From UBA7328 sp002471345 (GTDB lineage: Bacteria; Bacteroidota; Bacteroidia; Chitinophagales; Saprospiraceae), in assembly GCA_964011275.1 (NCBI GenBank), contig CAXGOB010000070.1, positions 1-25,590 on the forward strand: a stretch of DNA of 25,590 nucleotides, read 5' to 3'. A program made the translations under genes and the position numbers. This document shows positions 8,938-17,315 of the stretch, piece after piece. Each line of letters begins with the position of its first letter. Position 1 is the first letter of the stretch. The notes beneath the pieces were generated by a model. It was not told where the DNA came from, did no database searches, and saw only the letters and a list, made by a program, of their open reading frames with translations.

Positions 8938-10505
8938 TCATCCATTTTTTATTCTTATTAGTTTTCCATTTTCTTCATCAGTGAGCAGATATAACTTGCC
9001 TTTTGGAGAAACTACCGCTTTTCTCAATCTAACTCTATCATTTATAAATAACTCTTCGACTCCTATTACTTTTTGGTCTTCAATGTTTATTCTCCAATGG
9101 CTTCCTTTGCTGAGACCAGGAACTATTAGATTGCCTTTCCATTGAGGAAAATCTGAACCTTCATAAAAAGTCAAGCCGGTAGGTGCAACTGTCTGATCCC
9201 ATGAATGTATAGGGTCAGTGAAGACTAGATTAGAATCTATAGGAGGATTGTAACCTTCAGATCTGTATTTCCCACTAGTGCGATGCGGCCAACCATAGTT
9301 TGCTCCTGATTCCAAAATATTTAGTTCATCACCTTGTATTGTTCCATGATCACTAAACCATATTTCATCAGTATTTGAGTCAACTGCAAGTCCTTGTGTC
9401 GCTCTGATACCAATAGCATATAGACCTTTTACAGCTTGAGGTCCAAAATCTGGGTTGTCTTCAGGAATTGAACCATCAGGATTTATTCTAAAAACCTTTC
9501 CTCTTTTATCCGAAAAATCTTGTGCTAATGGTAGCACGGGATTATTGTGCTCAAACAAGTTTCTTTCTCCAATTGTAATGTACAATTTCCCGTCCGGCCC
9601 AAATATCATTCCTCCTCCATAATGAAATGGTCCATGAGAGTAGGGGGCAGCAACAAGAAGAGTCTCCAATTCAGAAAGTGAACTTCCATTTAATCTGCCT
9701 CTTACCACCTTAGTTGTACTAGCTCTATCGTCATTCTCAGCAGCATATGAAATATAGATGTACTTATTATCTATAAAGTCTGGATCGAGTAATACTTGAA
9801 ACCAGCCAGCATTATAACTATGAACCTGTCCATGTGAATTGGGAGAAATGTCCCCCAGGCATGATTTGAAGTATCAATGAGTATTTTTCTTCCAACGTCA
9901 AGGGGAATACCTGTTATTTTGGTACTTTCTTTTGTTTCAAGATTTACCTTTTATAGATCTCCATCTTTTTCCGCTATAATAACATCTGATTCAGAGATAA
10001 AAGCCATGCTCCAAGGATGATTAAGGTTTTCAATAATAACCTTCTTTACAGGATTTGCAATAGATTCTTCAGGTCGTTTGGGAATGGGCTCGGCAGAAGT
10101 ACATTTGGATATAATCTTCCATTTACCTTCTATTTTTTTAAGAAGCAAAAGGTCATAATATCTGTTGCCAAAGAAAGGAATGTCAATTGCGATTTTAGCA
10201 TATGCTACATCTAATACTATATCAATGGTCACAATTCTCCCATCTCTGTCACTCTTCACTCCTGGATTTCTATTATACCATGATGCATATTCCTCTGAAG
10301 TAACCGCCCATAATGAATCCTGATCATTGTATAGATACATTTTGGTTCCAGGATAAAATGCACTCCTTATTTTATCCGCATTTCGATATGTTGTTCCTTC
10401 TATAAAATCATTAACCACTTTATTTATTAGATCATGATCCTTTTGAGATCTCAAAATATTTGAGTTTAAGACAATAAGAAGTAGTGTGATAAATACCTTT
10501 TGCAT
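8938..10505 (-). pseudogene. broken NTF2/lumazine-binding-like + PQQ-type sugar dehydrogenase fusion
   Basis: The 5' part has a signal peptide (residues 1 to about 20) and then an NTF2-fold domain like the Bacteroidota lumazine-binding-like family (about 22-140). It runs in frame into the start of a glucose/sorbosone dehydrogenase (NLNHPWSMAF, then EKDGDL). TAA at 9951-9953 then stops it. The same frame continues sensibly (KVNLETKESTKITG) to a run of five Cs at 9852-9856, after which the dehydrogenase continues one frame over: GWFQVLLDPDF, YIYISYAAENDD, RGRLNGS, and on to a complete C-terminus with FGPDGKLYITIGERN, FSDHGTIQGDELN and NYGWP. Adding one C at that run restores the frame. A whole protein would be about 520 residues and would oxidise sugars in the periplasm with PQQ. 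Two lesions suggest real decay; sequencing error is possible. Confidence 0.85.
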
Positions 10506-10613
10506 AATGTCAATTTTGTTTAGGATGAATATATCTGCAAAAGATTAATCAAAATTGAATATCAATAAATATAAGGTCCAAGATTATAATGTCGGACTGA
10601 TTAAATTCTTTTT

Positions 10614-11648
10614 CTAGGAGTTCTCAGATTTAAGAAGCCCCTTTTTATATTCTGAAGGTGTGGAGTTAGTAATTTTTTTGAAAGCAGCAAAAAAGGAAGA
10701 TTTGGAATTAAATCCAGATTCATAGCCTATTCCCTCAAGAGACAGGTCTTCTCTTTCCAACATTAAACTCTGGGCCTCTTTGACTCTAAATTCATTTATA
10801 TAGTGCGCAAAACCATATGAGTAGAAATCATTAAGGACCTTTGATAAAGTGTGTGATGACATATTATTATTCATTGCCAATTCACTCATTTTCAGCTTTG
10901 GGTTCTTAAACGGTTTTTGTAAATACATAAAAGTATTTACTTGTTGGAGTAGTAAATGTCCATTTACAAGAGGTGATAAGCTTGAAGATTTTGGAGCGAT
11001 AGTCTTGTTGGCAGAGAGTGCCCTCCATAGTAAATAGTAAAACACAAATGAAAATCCTAAGGCTCCCCAGATATATGTAAACCCATCAACATAAAGTGCA
11101 AACTGGTAAGTACAGGTAATGAAGACAATTCCACCAATAATCGTGAGTAGATATTGATCTCTTTGATCCAGTGAACTATAATTTGTTAGTGCTTTTTGTA
11201 GTAAAGGTCTACTTTCATAAATTCCTAAGAAGGCATAAATAATCCAAACTACATAAATGCCGTATGACACTATATAACCGTTCCAAATATCAGGTCTAGT
11301 GCGGTATGGAAACAAAATTCCGATAATAACAATCATAACCAAAAGACCAGCCAACAAGCACAAATCCATCATTTTCATTCTCTTCTCTTCTCGAAATATT
11401 GACTTTAAATACAGGAAGAATAATGGGCCTATAAAAACACAGGCAGAAAGCCCAATCTGTAAAATCAAACGATCTGTACTTTCTGTGAAGTATAACAATA
11501 CAGACTTCCCAATACGAGTACTCAGTGCTAGTAGCAACCCTCCAAAATAAATGTCAGATACAGCATTCTGCTTTTTTAGAATTAAAAATGCACCCAACAG
11601 GAAACCGTTTACAACACCAAGGCTAGCCAAAATATATAAGAGATACAT
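10614..11648 (-). CDS. membrane-anchored AraC-family transcriptional regulator
   Basis: A 344-residue protein with an N-terminal block of about seven hydrophobic helices (residues 1-210) and a C-terminal AraC/XylS DNA-binding domain (about 250-338). The HTH shows MSELAMNNNMSSHTLSKVLND in the first helix-turn-helix and the hallmark IGYESGFNSKSSFFAAFKK followed by TPSEYKK in the second. Such 7TM-AraC proteins are common in Bacteroidota and are thought to sense a signal at the membrane. It follows the antiporter by 35 bases on the same strand, so the two are probably co-transcribed and it may regulate ion or pH response (inference). The dehydrogenase pseudogene starts 108 bases further downstream on the same strand. 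Confidence 0.9.
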   Translation of the reverse strand: MYLLYILASLGVVNGFLLGAFLILKKQNAVSDIYFGGLLLALSTRIGKSVLLYFTESTDRLILQIGLSACVFIGPLFFLYLKSIFREEKRMKMMDLCLLAGLLVMIVIIGILFPYRTRPDIWNGYIVSYGIYVVWIIYAFLGIYESRPLLQKALTNYSSLDQRDQYLLTIIGGIVFITCTYQFALYVDGFTYIWGALGFSFVFYYLLWRALSANKTIAPKSSSLSPLVNGHLLLQQVNTFMYLQKPFKNPKLKMSELAMNNNMSSHTLSKVLNDFYSYGFAHYINEFRVKEAQSLMLEREDLSLEGIGYESGFNSKSSFFAAFKKITNSTPSEYKKGLLKSENS

Positions 11649-11683
11649 ATGTTGAATTCAGAGCATCAAGATTAGCAAATATG

Positions 11684-12925
11684 TTATTTGCGAACAAGAG
11701 ATTTAACCAATTTTCCTATTGACAATCCTTGAACTAGAATTGAAAATAGTACAACGATATAAGTAATGGCTAAAATAATATTGCCTGACATCTCTTCCGA
11801 AAGAGACAAAGCCAATGCAAGTGATATTCCTCCTTTTAGCCCTCCCCATGTTAGAATTGTGCTGGTTTGCAAGAAATCATGATCTTTATGTTTGAAAAAA
11901 GAAAAAGGTAAAATGATAGAGATCCATCTTGCTGCGATTACTATTAAAATGGCAACTAATCCACCGATAACCAGATTTGAGTTGAAATCTAAAAGGTGAA
12001 TAGCCAACCCGATCATCACAAATAATACACCATTTAATCCTTCATCTAAAACCTCCCAAAGATCATCGAGATGAATTCTAGATCTTTCATTGAAAGATTG
12101 ATGAAATATTTTATGCCCTAAAAAAAGGCCAGCAACTACCATGGCAAGTGGCCCAGACATATGAAAAATAGAAGCAATGGAATACCCACCAATGGCAAAT
12201 GCAATTGAAAGTATTATACATAACTGAGCATTCTCTTGTACACTTTTGATAAGTTGATATGCTATCAATCCAATCAAGCCACCAAGAACTATACCTCCAA
12301 TTACTTCTTCTACAAATAACAATAATATTTCAGTTCCAATGGGTTTCATACCATGTCCCATTCCTTCCGAAAACAGTAATATACCCGTGAAAACAACTAC
12401 ACCAACACCGTCATTAAAAAGAGATTCTCCCTCGATTTTTAATTGTAAGGATTTAGAGACACCAGCTTGTTTGAGAATAGCAATAACTGCAATAGGATCT
12501 GTGGGAGAAATTAATGCGCCAAATAGAAGAGCATGAGTAAATGGAAGGTCAATTCCAATAAGTGGTAAGATATAATAAACCAAAGTACCTACAATAAAAG
12601 TCGAAATCAAAACACCTATTGTAGCAAATAAGAATACTGACCATTTCTCCATTTTCAATTCCTGAATATCTACATGGAGTGCCCCAGCAAAAAGAAGAAG
12701 ACTCAGCATAACATCAAGAAGCAATGTTCTAAAATTTGCACCAATTACTAGATCACAAAAGAAATTATAAGCACTTGGGAATAAAGGTTCAGAAGCAATT
12801 ACTAAGACAGCTGTAATTAGTGACAGGATCATTATACATATGGTAGAAGGAAGCTTTATCCATCTATAATTTAGATATGAAAACAGTGCAGCGACAAGAA
12901 ATATTAAGGAAAATGATTGAAACAT
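11684..12925 (-). CDS. CPA1-type Na+(K+)/H+ antiporter (NhaP-like)
   Basis: A 413-residue inner-membrane protein with about 12-13 hydrophobic helices that exchanges Na+ or K+ for H+ to control pH and salt. Family motifs are visible: ISPTDPIAV at about 139-147, then GESLFNDGVGVVVF with the ion-binding pair N171 and D172, and near the C-terminus TWGGLKGGISLALAL. In most CPA1 members the last motif has Arg (WGGLRG) where this one has Lys; charge is kept. There is no long cytoplasmic tail or TrkA domain. It is downstream of the Rieske operon by about 80 bases (after the SusD-like ORF) and may be read from it or from its own promoter. Confidence 0.92.
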   Translation of the reverse strand: MFQSFSLIFLVAALFSYLNYRWIKLPSTICIMILSLITAVLVIASEPLFPSAYNFFCDLVIGANFRTLLLDVMLSLLLFAGALHVDIQELKMEKWSVFLFATIGVLISTFIVGTLVYYILPLIGIDLPFTHALLFGALISPTDPIAVIAILKQAGVSKSLQLKIEGESLFNDGVGVVVFTGILLFSEGMGHGMKPIGTEILLLFVEEVIGGIVLGGLIGLIAYQLIKSVQENAQLCIILSIAFAIGGYSIASIFHMSGPLAMVVAGLFLGHKIFHQSFNERSRIHLDDLWEVLDEGLNGVLFVMIGLAIHLLDFNSNLVIGGLVAILIVIAARWISIILPFSFFKHKDHDFLQTSTILTWGGLKGGISLALALSLSEEMSGNIILAITYIVVLFSILVQGLSIGKLVKSLVRK

Positions 12926-13004
12926 AATTTATTACTATTTACCCATTTAAAGTATATCTATTTGCTAACCTAGGTGTCGGTTGGGTGGTTTGAAGCCTAA
13001 GGTA

Positions 13005-13253
13005 TTAATATCCAGGATTTTGAATAAGTATATCCGATCCTTGAAGATCGATTTCATTTTGCGGAATAGGTAAGTACTCACTTTTACCAGATGTGATGAA
13101 GTAAAAAAACTTATCAGTTTGACTTGGAAGAGATTCGATAATTTCAAAGTTGATATTTAAATCTTCTTCATTATAAGTAACAATTCTGCCTGTAACAACT
13201 GACATCTCACCCATATTATAGTTTTTACTTATAGATAAGTAATGATTTAACAA
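13005..13253 (-). pseudogene. C-terminal tail of a SusD/RagB-like lipoprotein
   Basis: This 82-codon frame opens with TTG two bases after the stop of the ThDP gene; an ATG lies at codon 14 (13214). Its end, YLPIPQNEIDLQGSD then ILIQNPGY and stop, matches the classic C-terminus of SusD-family proteins (pattern PIPQ-x-EID ... QNPGY), outer-membrane lipoproteins that capture glycans for a TonB-dependent partner. SusD proteins are about 450-600 residues, so nearly all of the gene is missing, including lipobox and TPR helices. No SusC gene is nearby. Most simply it is the remnant left where the Rieske/ThDP region joined a former glycan-uptake locus; the frame could still be translated as a short coupled peptide. 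Confidence 0.6.
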
Positions 13254-13255
13254 TC

Positions 13256-15199
13256 CTAAATAAGCTTCACATCAGCCATACACTCTATAACGGCAGGACC
13301 TTGCACGGCCATAATAGCTTCCATTTCTTTGTATAATTCTTGTTTATTTTCGACCCTCACTCCATGAGCTCCACATGATTTGGCAAATTCAGCAAAGTTG
13401 GGATTATGTAATTGAGTTTTCCATACATCAAAGTTTCCAGCTCTCTGCTCTTTAGATATTTTACCCAATTCTCCATTATTGACCACCACCAGTTTGACAT
13501 TCATATTATACTTTACCAGAGTCGATATTTCAGCCAAATATTGCCCTAGACCTCCATCACCTGCTACAGCAATAACTGGTCTAGAATCTCCTACAGCAGC
13601 CCATGCTCCAAGTGCAGCAGGAAGTGCGAAACCAATGGATCCAAGATATCCAGACATTAGAAAGCTATTGTTCTTACTCTCATAATACCGACCAAATGAA
13701 TATGCATTATTCCCTACATCAACACACATTACAGCATCTTCATAAGCAAATTGATTTAGCGCATCAAAGATGGATATGGAACTTATACCCTCGCCTCGAT
13801 CTTCCAAAAGCCTTTTGGCTTTCTCTGCCTTCCATATTTTCCACCTATTAGCTACATCAGATATTTGGTCAACGGAATTCATCTTGCCTTGCAATTCCTT
13901 TTTCATCAACTTCACTGTTACTGAAATTTCTCCCCAAAGTTGGATATCCACTTTATGATGTTTAGCCAATGCCATAGGATCAAAATCCACTTGAATAGTT
14001 GGGATCTTAGGGGTAATACCTGTATGCTTAGAAAATGATGCTCCTAAAACCAATAATGTATCGGACTCATTCATGAGCCAGGAAGCAATAGGTGTACCAC
14101 TTCTACCAAGAACTCCTCCCGCCAAAGGGTGCTTATCTGAAATCAGCCCTTTGCCTTTAAAAGTAGTTACTATAGGAATTCCCAGCTCTTCAGCCATTGT
14201 AATAATTTCAGGCATAGCCCATTTCGCTCCGTGACCTACTATGATTACTGGCCGCTTTGACTTTTTCAGAAGATTAATAGCTTCAATCAAAGACTCTTCT
14301 GGCGGTGATATGTTTTGAAGAGTAACTCTTTGTTCGTTTGTTTTTGACTTATTATTAGAAGGAAGCACTTGTACTTCATCCGGAAAAGTAAGATGCGAGA
14401 CTTCTCTTTTGATTAATGCATTCTTTATAGCTAAACTCATTAACTCAGCATGACGACTATTCACTTGAACTCGATGATTAAAGTCAGCAACAGTACTAAA
14501 TGCCTGTACTAAATCTAGCTCTTGAAAATTGCCAGTTCCTATTACTTGAGTGTCTACTTGCCCCGTTAAGGCCAACAAAGGAGCTCGATCCACTTTCGCA
14601 TCCCAAAGCCCTGTATAAAGATTTGTAGCACCGGGGCCTGCAATTGTGAAGCATGCAGCCGGTCGGCCTAAAAGCTTACCATAAGCAGAACATGCAAAAG
14701 ATGCTGCACCTTCATGCCTTATTCCAAAAAATCGAAGTTTCCCTTCTCCCTCTTGCCTCTGCATGGCATCTGCTAATCCTAAATTAGAATGTCCTACCAT
14801 TCTAAAGACAGTATCTACGCCCCAGTTTACCATAGTCTCCACCATTACATCAGAAATATTTCTGACATGCTCTTTTTTAGAATCAACTTTAATAAAAACT
14901 TTTCCATCTTCTACCTTCGTATCAAAAGTTTCAACGCCATCATCAAATCCGGGTACTTTGCCACTGCATGGTTCATAATCCCAGCCATGCCAAGGACATC
15001 TCAAAAGACCATTTTCTATAGACCCTTCTCCTAATGGTCCACCCTGATGTGGACATTTATTATCAAGAGCACAAAATTTATTCTCGAAATGGGCCAAACA
15101 GTAGTCCTTATTTTCAGCAGTAACTGTCATGACTCTACCTTCTGCCAATTCCGCTGTTGATTCAAGAACTTTTACCCACTTGTTTTTAGCGTTATTCAT
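13256..15199 (-). CDS. Rieske-fused ThDP enzyme (pyruvate oxidase/acetolactate synthase-like)
   Basis: A 647-residue fusion. Residues 1-107 are a ferredoxin-type Rieske domain with ligands C49, H51 (KCPHQGGPLGEG) and C68, H71 (RCPWHGW). Residues about 112-645 are a full ThDP-dependent decarboxylase/oxidase of the acetolactate-synthase/pyruvate-oxidase superfamily: cofactor-activating Glu E163 in IRHEGAAS, central nucleotide-fold domain (VIIVGHGAKWA onwards), and the ThDP/Mg motif GDGG at 547-550 with NN at 574-575. Such enzymes decarboxylate 2-oxo acids to a ThDP-bound hydroxyalkyl group. Members that oxidise it pass electrons on, so an attached [2Fe-2S] centre would be a natural electron exit (inference). 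It lacks the C-terminal lipid-binding tail of PoxB. It is the fourth gene of the core operon, 139 bases after the heme protein. Confidence 0.88.
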   Translation of the reverse strand: MNNAKNKWVKVLESTAELAEGRVMTVTAENKDYCLAHFENKFCALDNKCPHQGGPLGEGSIENGLLRCPWHGWDYEPCSGKVPGFDDGVETFDTKVEDGKVFIKVDSKKEHVRNISDVMVETMVNWGVDTVFRMVGHSNLGLADAMQRQEGEGKLRFFGIRHEGAASFACSAYGKLLGRPAACFTIAGPGATNLYTGLWDAKVDRAPLLALTGQVDTQVIGTGNFQELDLVQAFSTVADFNHRVQVNSRHAELMSLAIKNALIKREVSHLTFPDEVQVLPSNNKSKTNEQRVTLQNISPPEESLIEAINLLKKSKRPVIIVGHGAKWAMPEIITMAEELGIPIVTTFKGKGLISDKHPLAGGVLGRSGTPIASWLMNESDTLLVLGASFSKHTGITPKIPTIQVDFDPMALAKHHKVDIQLWGEISVTVKLMKKELQGKMNSVDQISDVANRWKIWKAEKAKRLLEDRGEGISSISIFDALNQFAYEDAVMCVDVGNNAYSFGRYYESKNNSFLMSGYLGSIGFALPAALGAWAAVGDSRPVIAVAGDGGLGQYLAEISTLVKYNMNVKLVVVNNGELGKISKEQRAGNFDVWKTQLHNPNFAEFAKSCGAHGVRVENKQELYKEMEAIMAVQGPAVIECMADVKLI

Positions 15200-15281
15200 G
15201 TCTTTATTTTATCTTTTTTAGCTCTTGATTTGTCATCATTTTTATCAAAAATGTCGCCAAATCACCTTTTATGTTTAACAC

Positions 15282-15328
15282 AGCCAAGGGCCTTCCCCTT
15301 GGCTAATATCTTAGAGGCCTACAGCCTC
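15282..15328 (-). promoter_or_regulatory. two tandem hairpins between the heme-Rieske and ThDP genes
   Basis: AGCCAAGGG (15282-15290) pairs perfectly with CCCTTGGCT (15296-15304) around a 5-base loop. Ten bases away GAGGC (15314-15318) pairs with GCCTC (15324-15328) around a 5-base loop. In the direction of transcription the smaller comes first; neither is followed by a U-run on the minus strand, so they do not look like normal terminators. They may set transcript processing or the relative level of the ThDP enzyme. The plus-strand face of the small hairpin is followed by CCTTTTCATTTTC. Confidence 0.5.
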
Positions 15329-15338
15329 CTTTTCATTT

Positions 15339-17210
15339 TCATATGCCAGAGAACTGGTTTGGTTTTTGATTATCCATTTTGCACAATGTCTCAGAACCTT
15401 CTCCTAACACATTCTTAAAACTGAGTCGATTTATATCGCTACTTACTTCGATATACCTCCAGTTATTGATGCTATAGGAGTTTCCACTGAATTTGACTAT
15501 TTCTCCGGCAAGAGGCACTAATTCATTATTGATATCATTTCCGCTTTGTCCCTTGATAATGTAATATTCATCGATGGCCTCATCAAATATTACTGCTGGA
15601 ATTCCACCTTGTATACATAATGCTGCACAAAATTTATGAACTGGTCCATCACCTGGATTCATTACACCGAAGAAACATTTAGCATCAAGAATTTCTCCTT
15701 TTAATGAAATAGGACCTAATTCAGTTTTCTCTAAAATATCATTAGATGTGGGAATATTGTGTTCCACTATTGACTCAACCTGATTTGATAGTTCTATCAG
15801 ATTTCTACCATTATATGATATGGCTGTACCTTCAATTTTTAATAGACTATTATCTAATTGAACATTATTCAACTCCTCATATTTATTAATACTTCTCGAA
15901 GCTGAAAACTTTCCAAAATCTATAAGCAGATGATCTTCATTTCCTATAGTCAATCTAGGTACTGGTTGCATGTGAAGAGTGCCCTGGTATTCTTGAAGAT
16001 TTCCGAAAGTATATTCACTATCTTTTAATTCTTCGCTTAAGTTCGGAAGAGCAATAGCAATAATAACTGCTACAATACTAATAGCCATCACAGCTCTCTT
16101 CAGAAACTGAGATAGAGACAATGGTACATCAGCAGCCCAACCAATGAAGAAGTCTTCTTGCTCAGAATCATCAGATTTATTAAGCATTAACGGATCTACT
16201 TCAGTGCCTTCTGGATGAGCCTCTGGGTTTAGATAAACGTCATTACTGACTAGTTTTAAATCAAAAGTTGCAATTTTCTCATTGAATGGTGGTGGAGCCT
16301 GACCATTATGCGGGAGGTATTGAAACCCATGCCATGGACAGGTTATGCATCCGTCCAAAATTTTTCCTTCACCTAATGGGCCACCCTGATGTTTACAATA
16401 ATTAAATACTGCTGATAACTTATTATCATATTTAAAAACAGCAATACTTTGTCCTTTGTGATTTACAACTTTTGCCCTATCTGTAGGTATATCATCGGCA
16501 TTTCCCACAAGGATAAATCCTTCTTTCAATAAGCTTCTTCTCTCCTTCTTCAATTTTGAATCGCTTATGGCAGAATTGATATGAAGCCCAATTACTAAAA
16601 GCACTCCCAAATAATAAATCAAATTCATTCCAATACTAACATCTCTCTGAAGTGCACCTGTGAACACATGAGCGACAATAAGGGCATATGCCAAATACAC
16701 CATCATGTGCAAGTATTTCCAAATTCTAGGGCTTATTTTTTCTAACCAAAAGTCATGACTAGTCACAGCCATAACAAACAATATGAGAAAGGCAAAAAAG
16801 CCTAAGGTCATAAATGGAAATCCTTCAAAACTAGAATAATCATTGGTAGATCTGAAAAGGGATTCTAAAATGCTGATACTTCCAAATCCCTGATAGTATA
16901 AAAGAGACATTACTCCATGAATTAATGTTATAAAGAACATCGTAACTCCGAGATGTCGTCGATTATAAAGTATAGGAAGAAACTTTTTATTCAATCTCGA
17001 CAAGGGGCCTAATAATAAAATGAAATGGATCATTAACACTGCCAAAGAACCTGTAGACTTTATGATCAATAACTGAGGTTGGATATTCGGATATAAGAAA
17101 TACAATGAACCTATATAAATCAAGAGATACAATGCTACAATGCCGAGCATAATCTTATCAAACCTCTTTTTATAAGGAGTCCAACTGACGATTTTGAATG
17201 TAGCTCCCAT
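15339..17210 (-). CDS. ferric-reductase-like heme b protein with Rieske and Cys-rich periplasmic-type domain
   Basis: A 623-residue membrane redox protein in four parts. Residues about 15-215 carry six or seven helices of the ferric-reductase-like (MsrQ/YedZ) type, with candidate heme-binding histidines H62, H86, H98, H168, H181 and H210. Residues 230-328 form a Rieske domain with C272, H274 and C291, H294, closely like that of the ThDP enzyme (both share HQGGPLGEG and CPWHG). A further helix at about 370-390 leads to a C-terminal domain with LDAKCFFGVMNPGDG (C512) and HKFCAALCIQGGIP (C528, C532), likely across the membrane. It would move electrons between the Rieske centre, hemes and the quinone pool or an outer acceptor (inference). 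No FAD/NAD reductase domain is present, so reducing power must come from a partner. Confidence 0.85.
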   Translation of the reverse strand: MGATFKIVSWTPYKKRFDKIMLGIVALYLLIYIGSLYFLYPNIQPQLLIIKSTGSLAVLMIHFILLLGPLSRLNKKFLPILYNRRHLGVTMFFITLIHGVMSLLYYQGFGSISILESLFRSTNDYSSFEGFPFMTLGFFAFLILFVMAVTSHDFWLEKISPRIWKYLHMMVYLAYALIVAHVFTGALQRDVSIGMNLIYYLGVLLVIGLHINSAISDSKLKKERRSLLKEGFILVGNADDIPTDRAKVVNHKGQSIAVFKYDNKLSAVFNYCKHQGGPLGEGKILDGCITCPWHGFQYLPHNGQAPPPFNEKIATFDLKLVSNDVYLNPEAHPEGTEVDPLMLNKSDDSEQEDFFIGWAADVPLSLSQFLKRAVMAISIVAVIIAIALPNLSEELKDSEYTFGNLQEYQGTLHMQPVPRLTIGNEDHLLIDFGKFSASRSINKYEELNNVQLDNSLLKIEGTAISYNGRNLIELSNQVESIVEHNIPTSNDILEKTELGPISLKGEILDAKCFFGVMNPGDGPVHKFCAALCIQGGIPAVIFDEAIDEYYIIKGQSGNDINNELVPLAGEIVKFSGNSYSINNWRYIEVSSDINRLSFKNVLGEGSETLCKMDNQKPNQFSGI

Positions 17211-17211
17211 A

Positions 17212-17307
17212 TTATATTGACTGAATTGATTTGAATATTAATACACAAAGGAGCAAAGCCAAAATGATCCAAATGATCCTATGATATTTTCTTTGATGTA
17301 AGTTCAT
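17212..17307 (-). CDS. 31-residue single-helix membrane protein
   Basis: A short ATG frame fills the gap between the glutamate-synthase-type gene (8 bases upstream) and the heme-Rieske gene (its TAA is one base before the next ATG). The product starts MNLHQRKYHR, basic, and continues with a hydrophobic helix of about 18 residues, IIWIILALLLCVLIF, ending KSIQSI. The basic N-terminus followed by one helix predicts an inner-membrane peptide with the N-terminus in the cytoplasm. Tight spacing on both sides supports translation. Small one-helix subunits often stabilise heme or quinone complexes, so it may be a subunit of the adjacent heme protein (inference). No family was recognised. Confidence 0.65.
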   Translation of the reverse strand: MNLHQRKYHRIIWIILALLLCVLIFKSIQSI

Positions 17308-17315
17308 ATTAATCT

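Noticed and set aside
8921..9145. 74-codon plus-strand frame after the terminator.
   Set aside because: It is the antisense shadow of the sugar-dehydrogenase pseudogene, whose reading frame has clear family motifs.
12965..13147. 60-codon minus-strand frame overlapping the SusD tail in another frame.
   Set aside because: No recognisable content, while the overlapping frame carries the SusD C-terminal signature.
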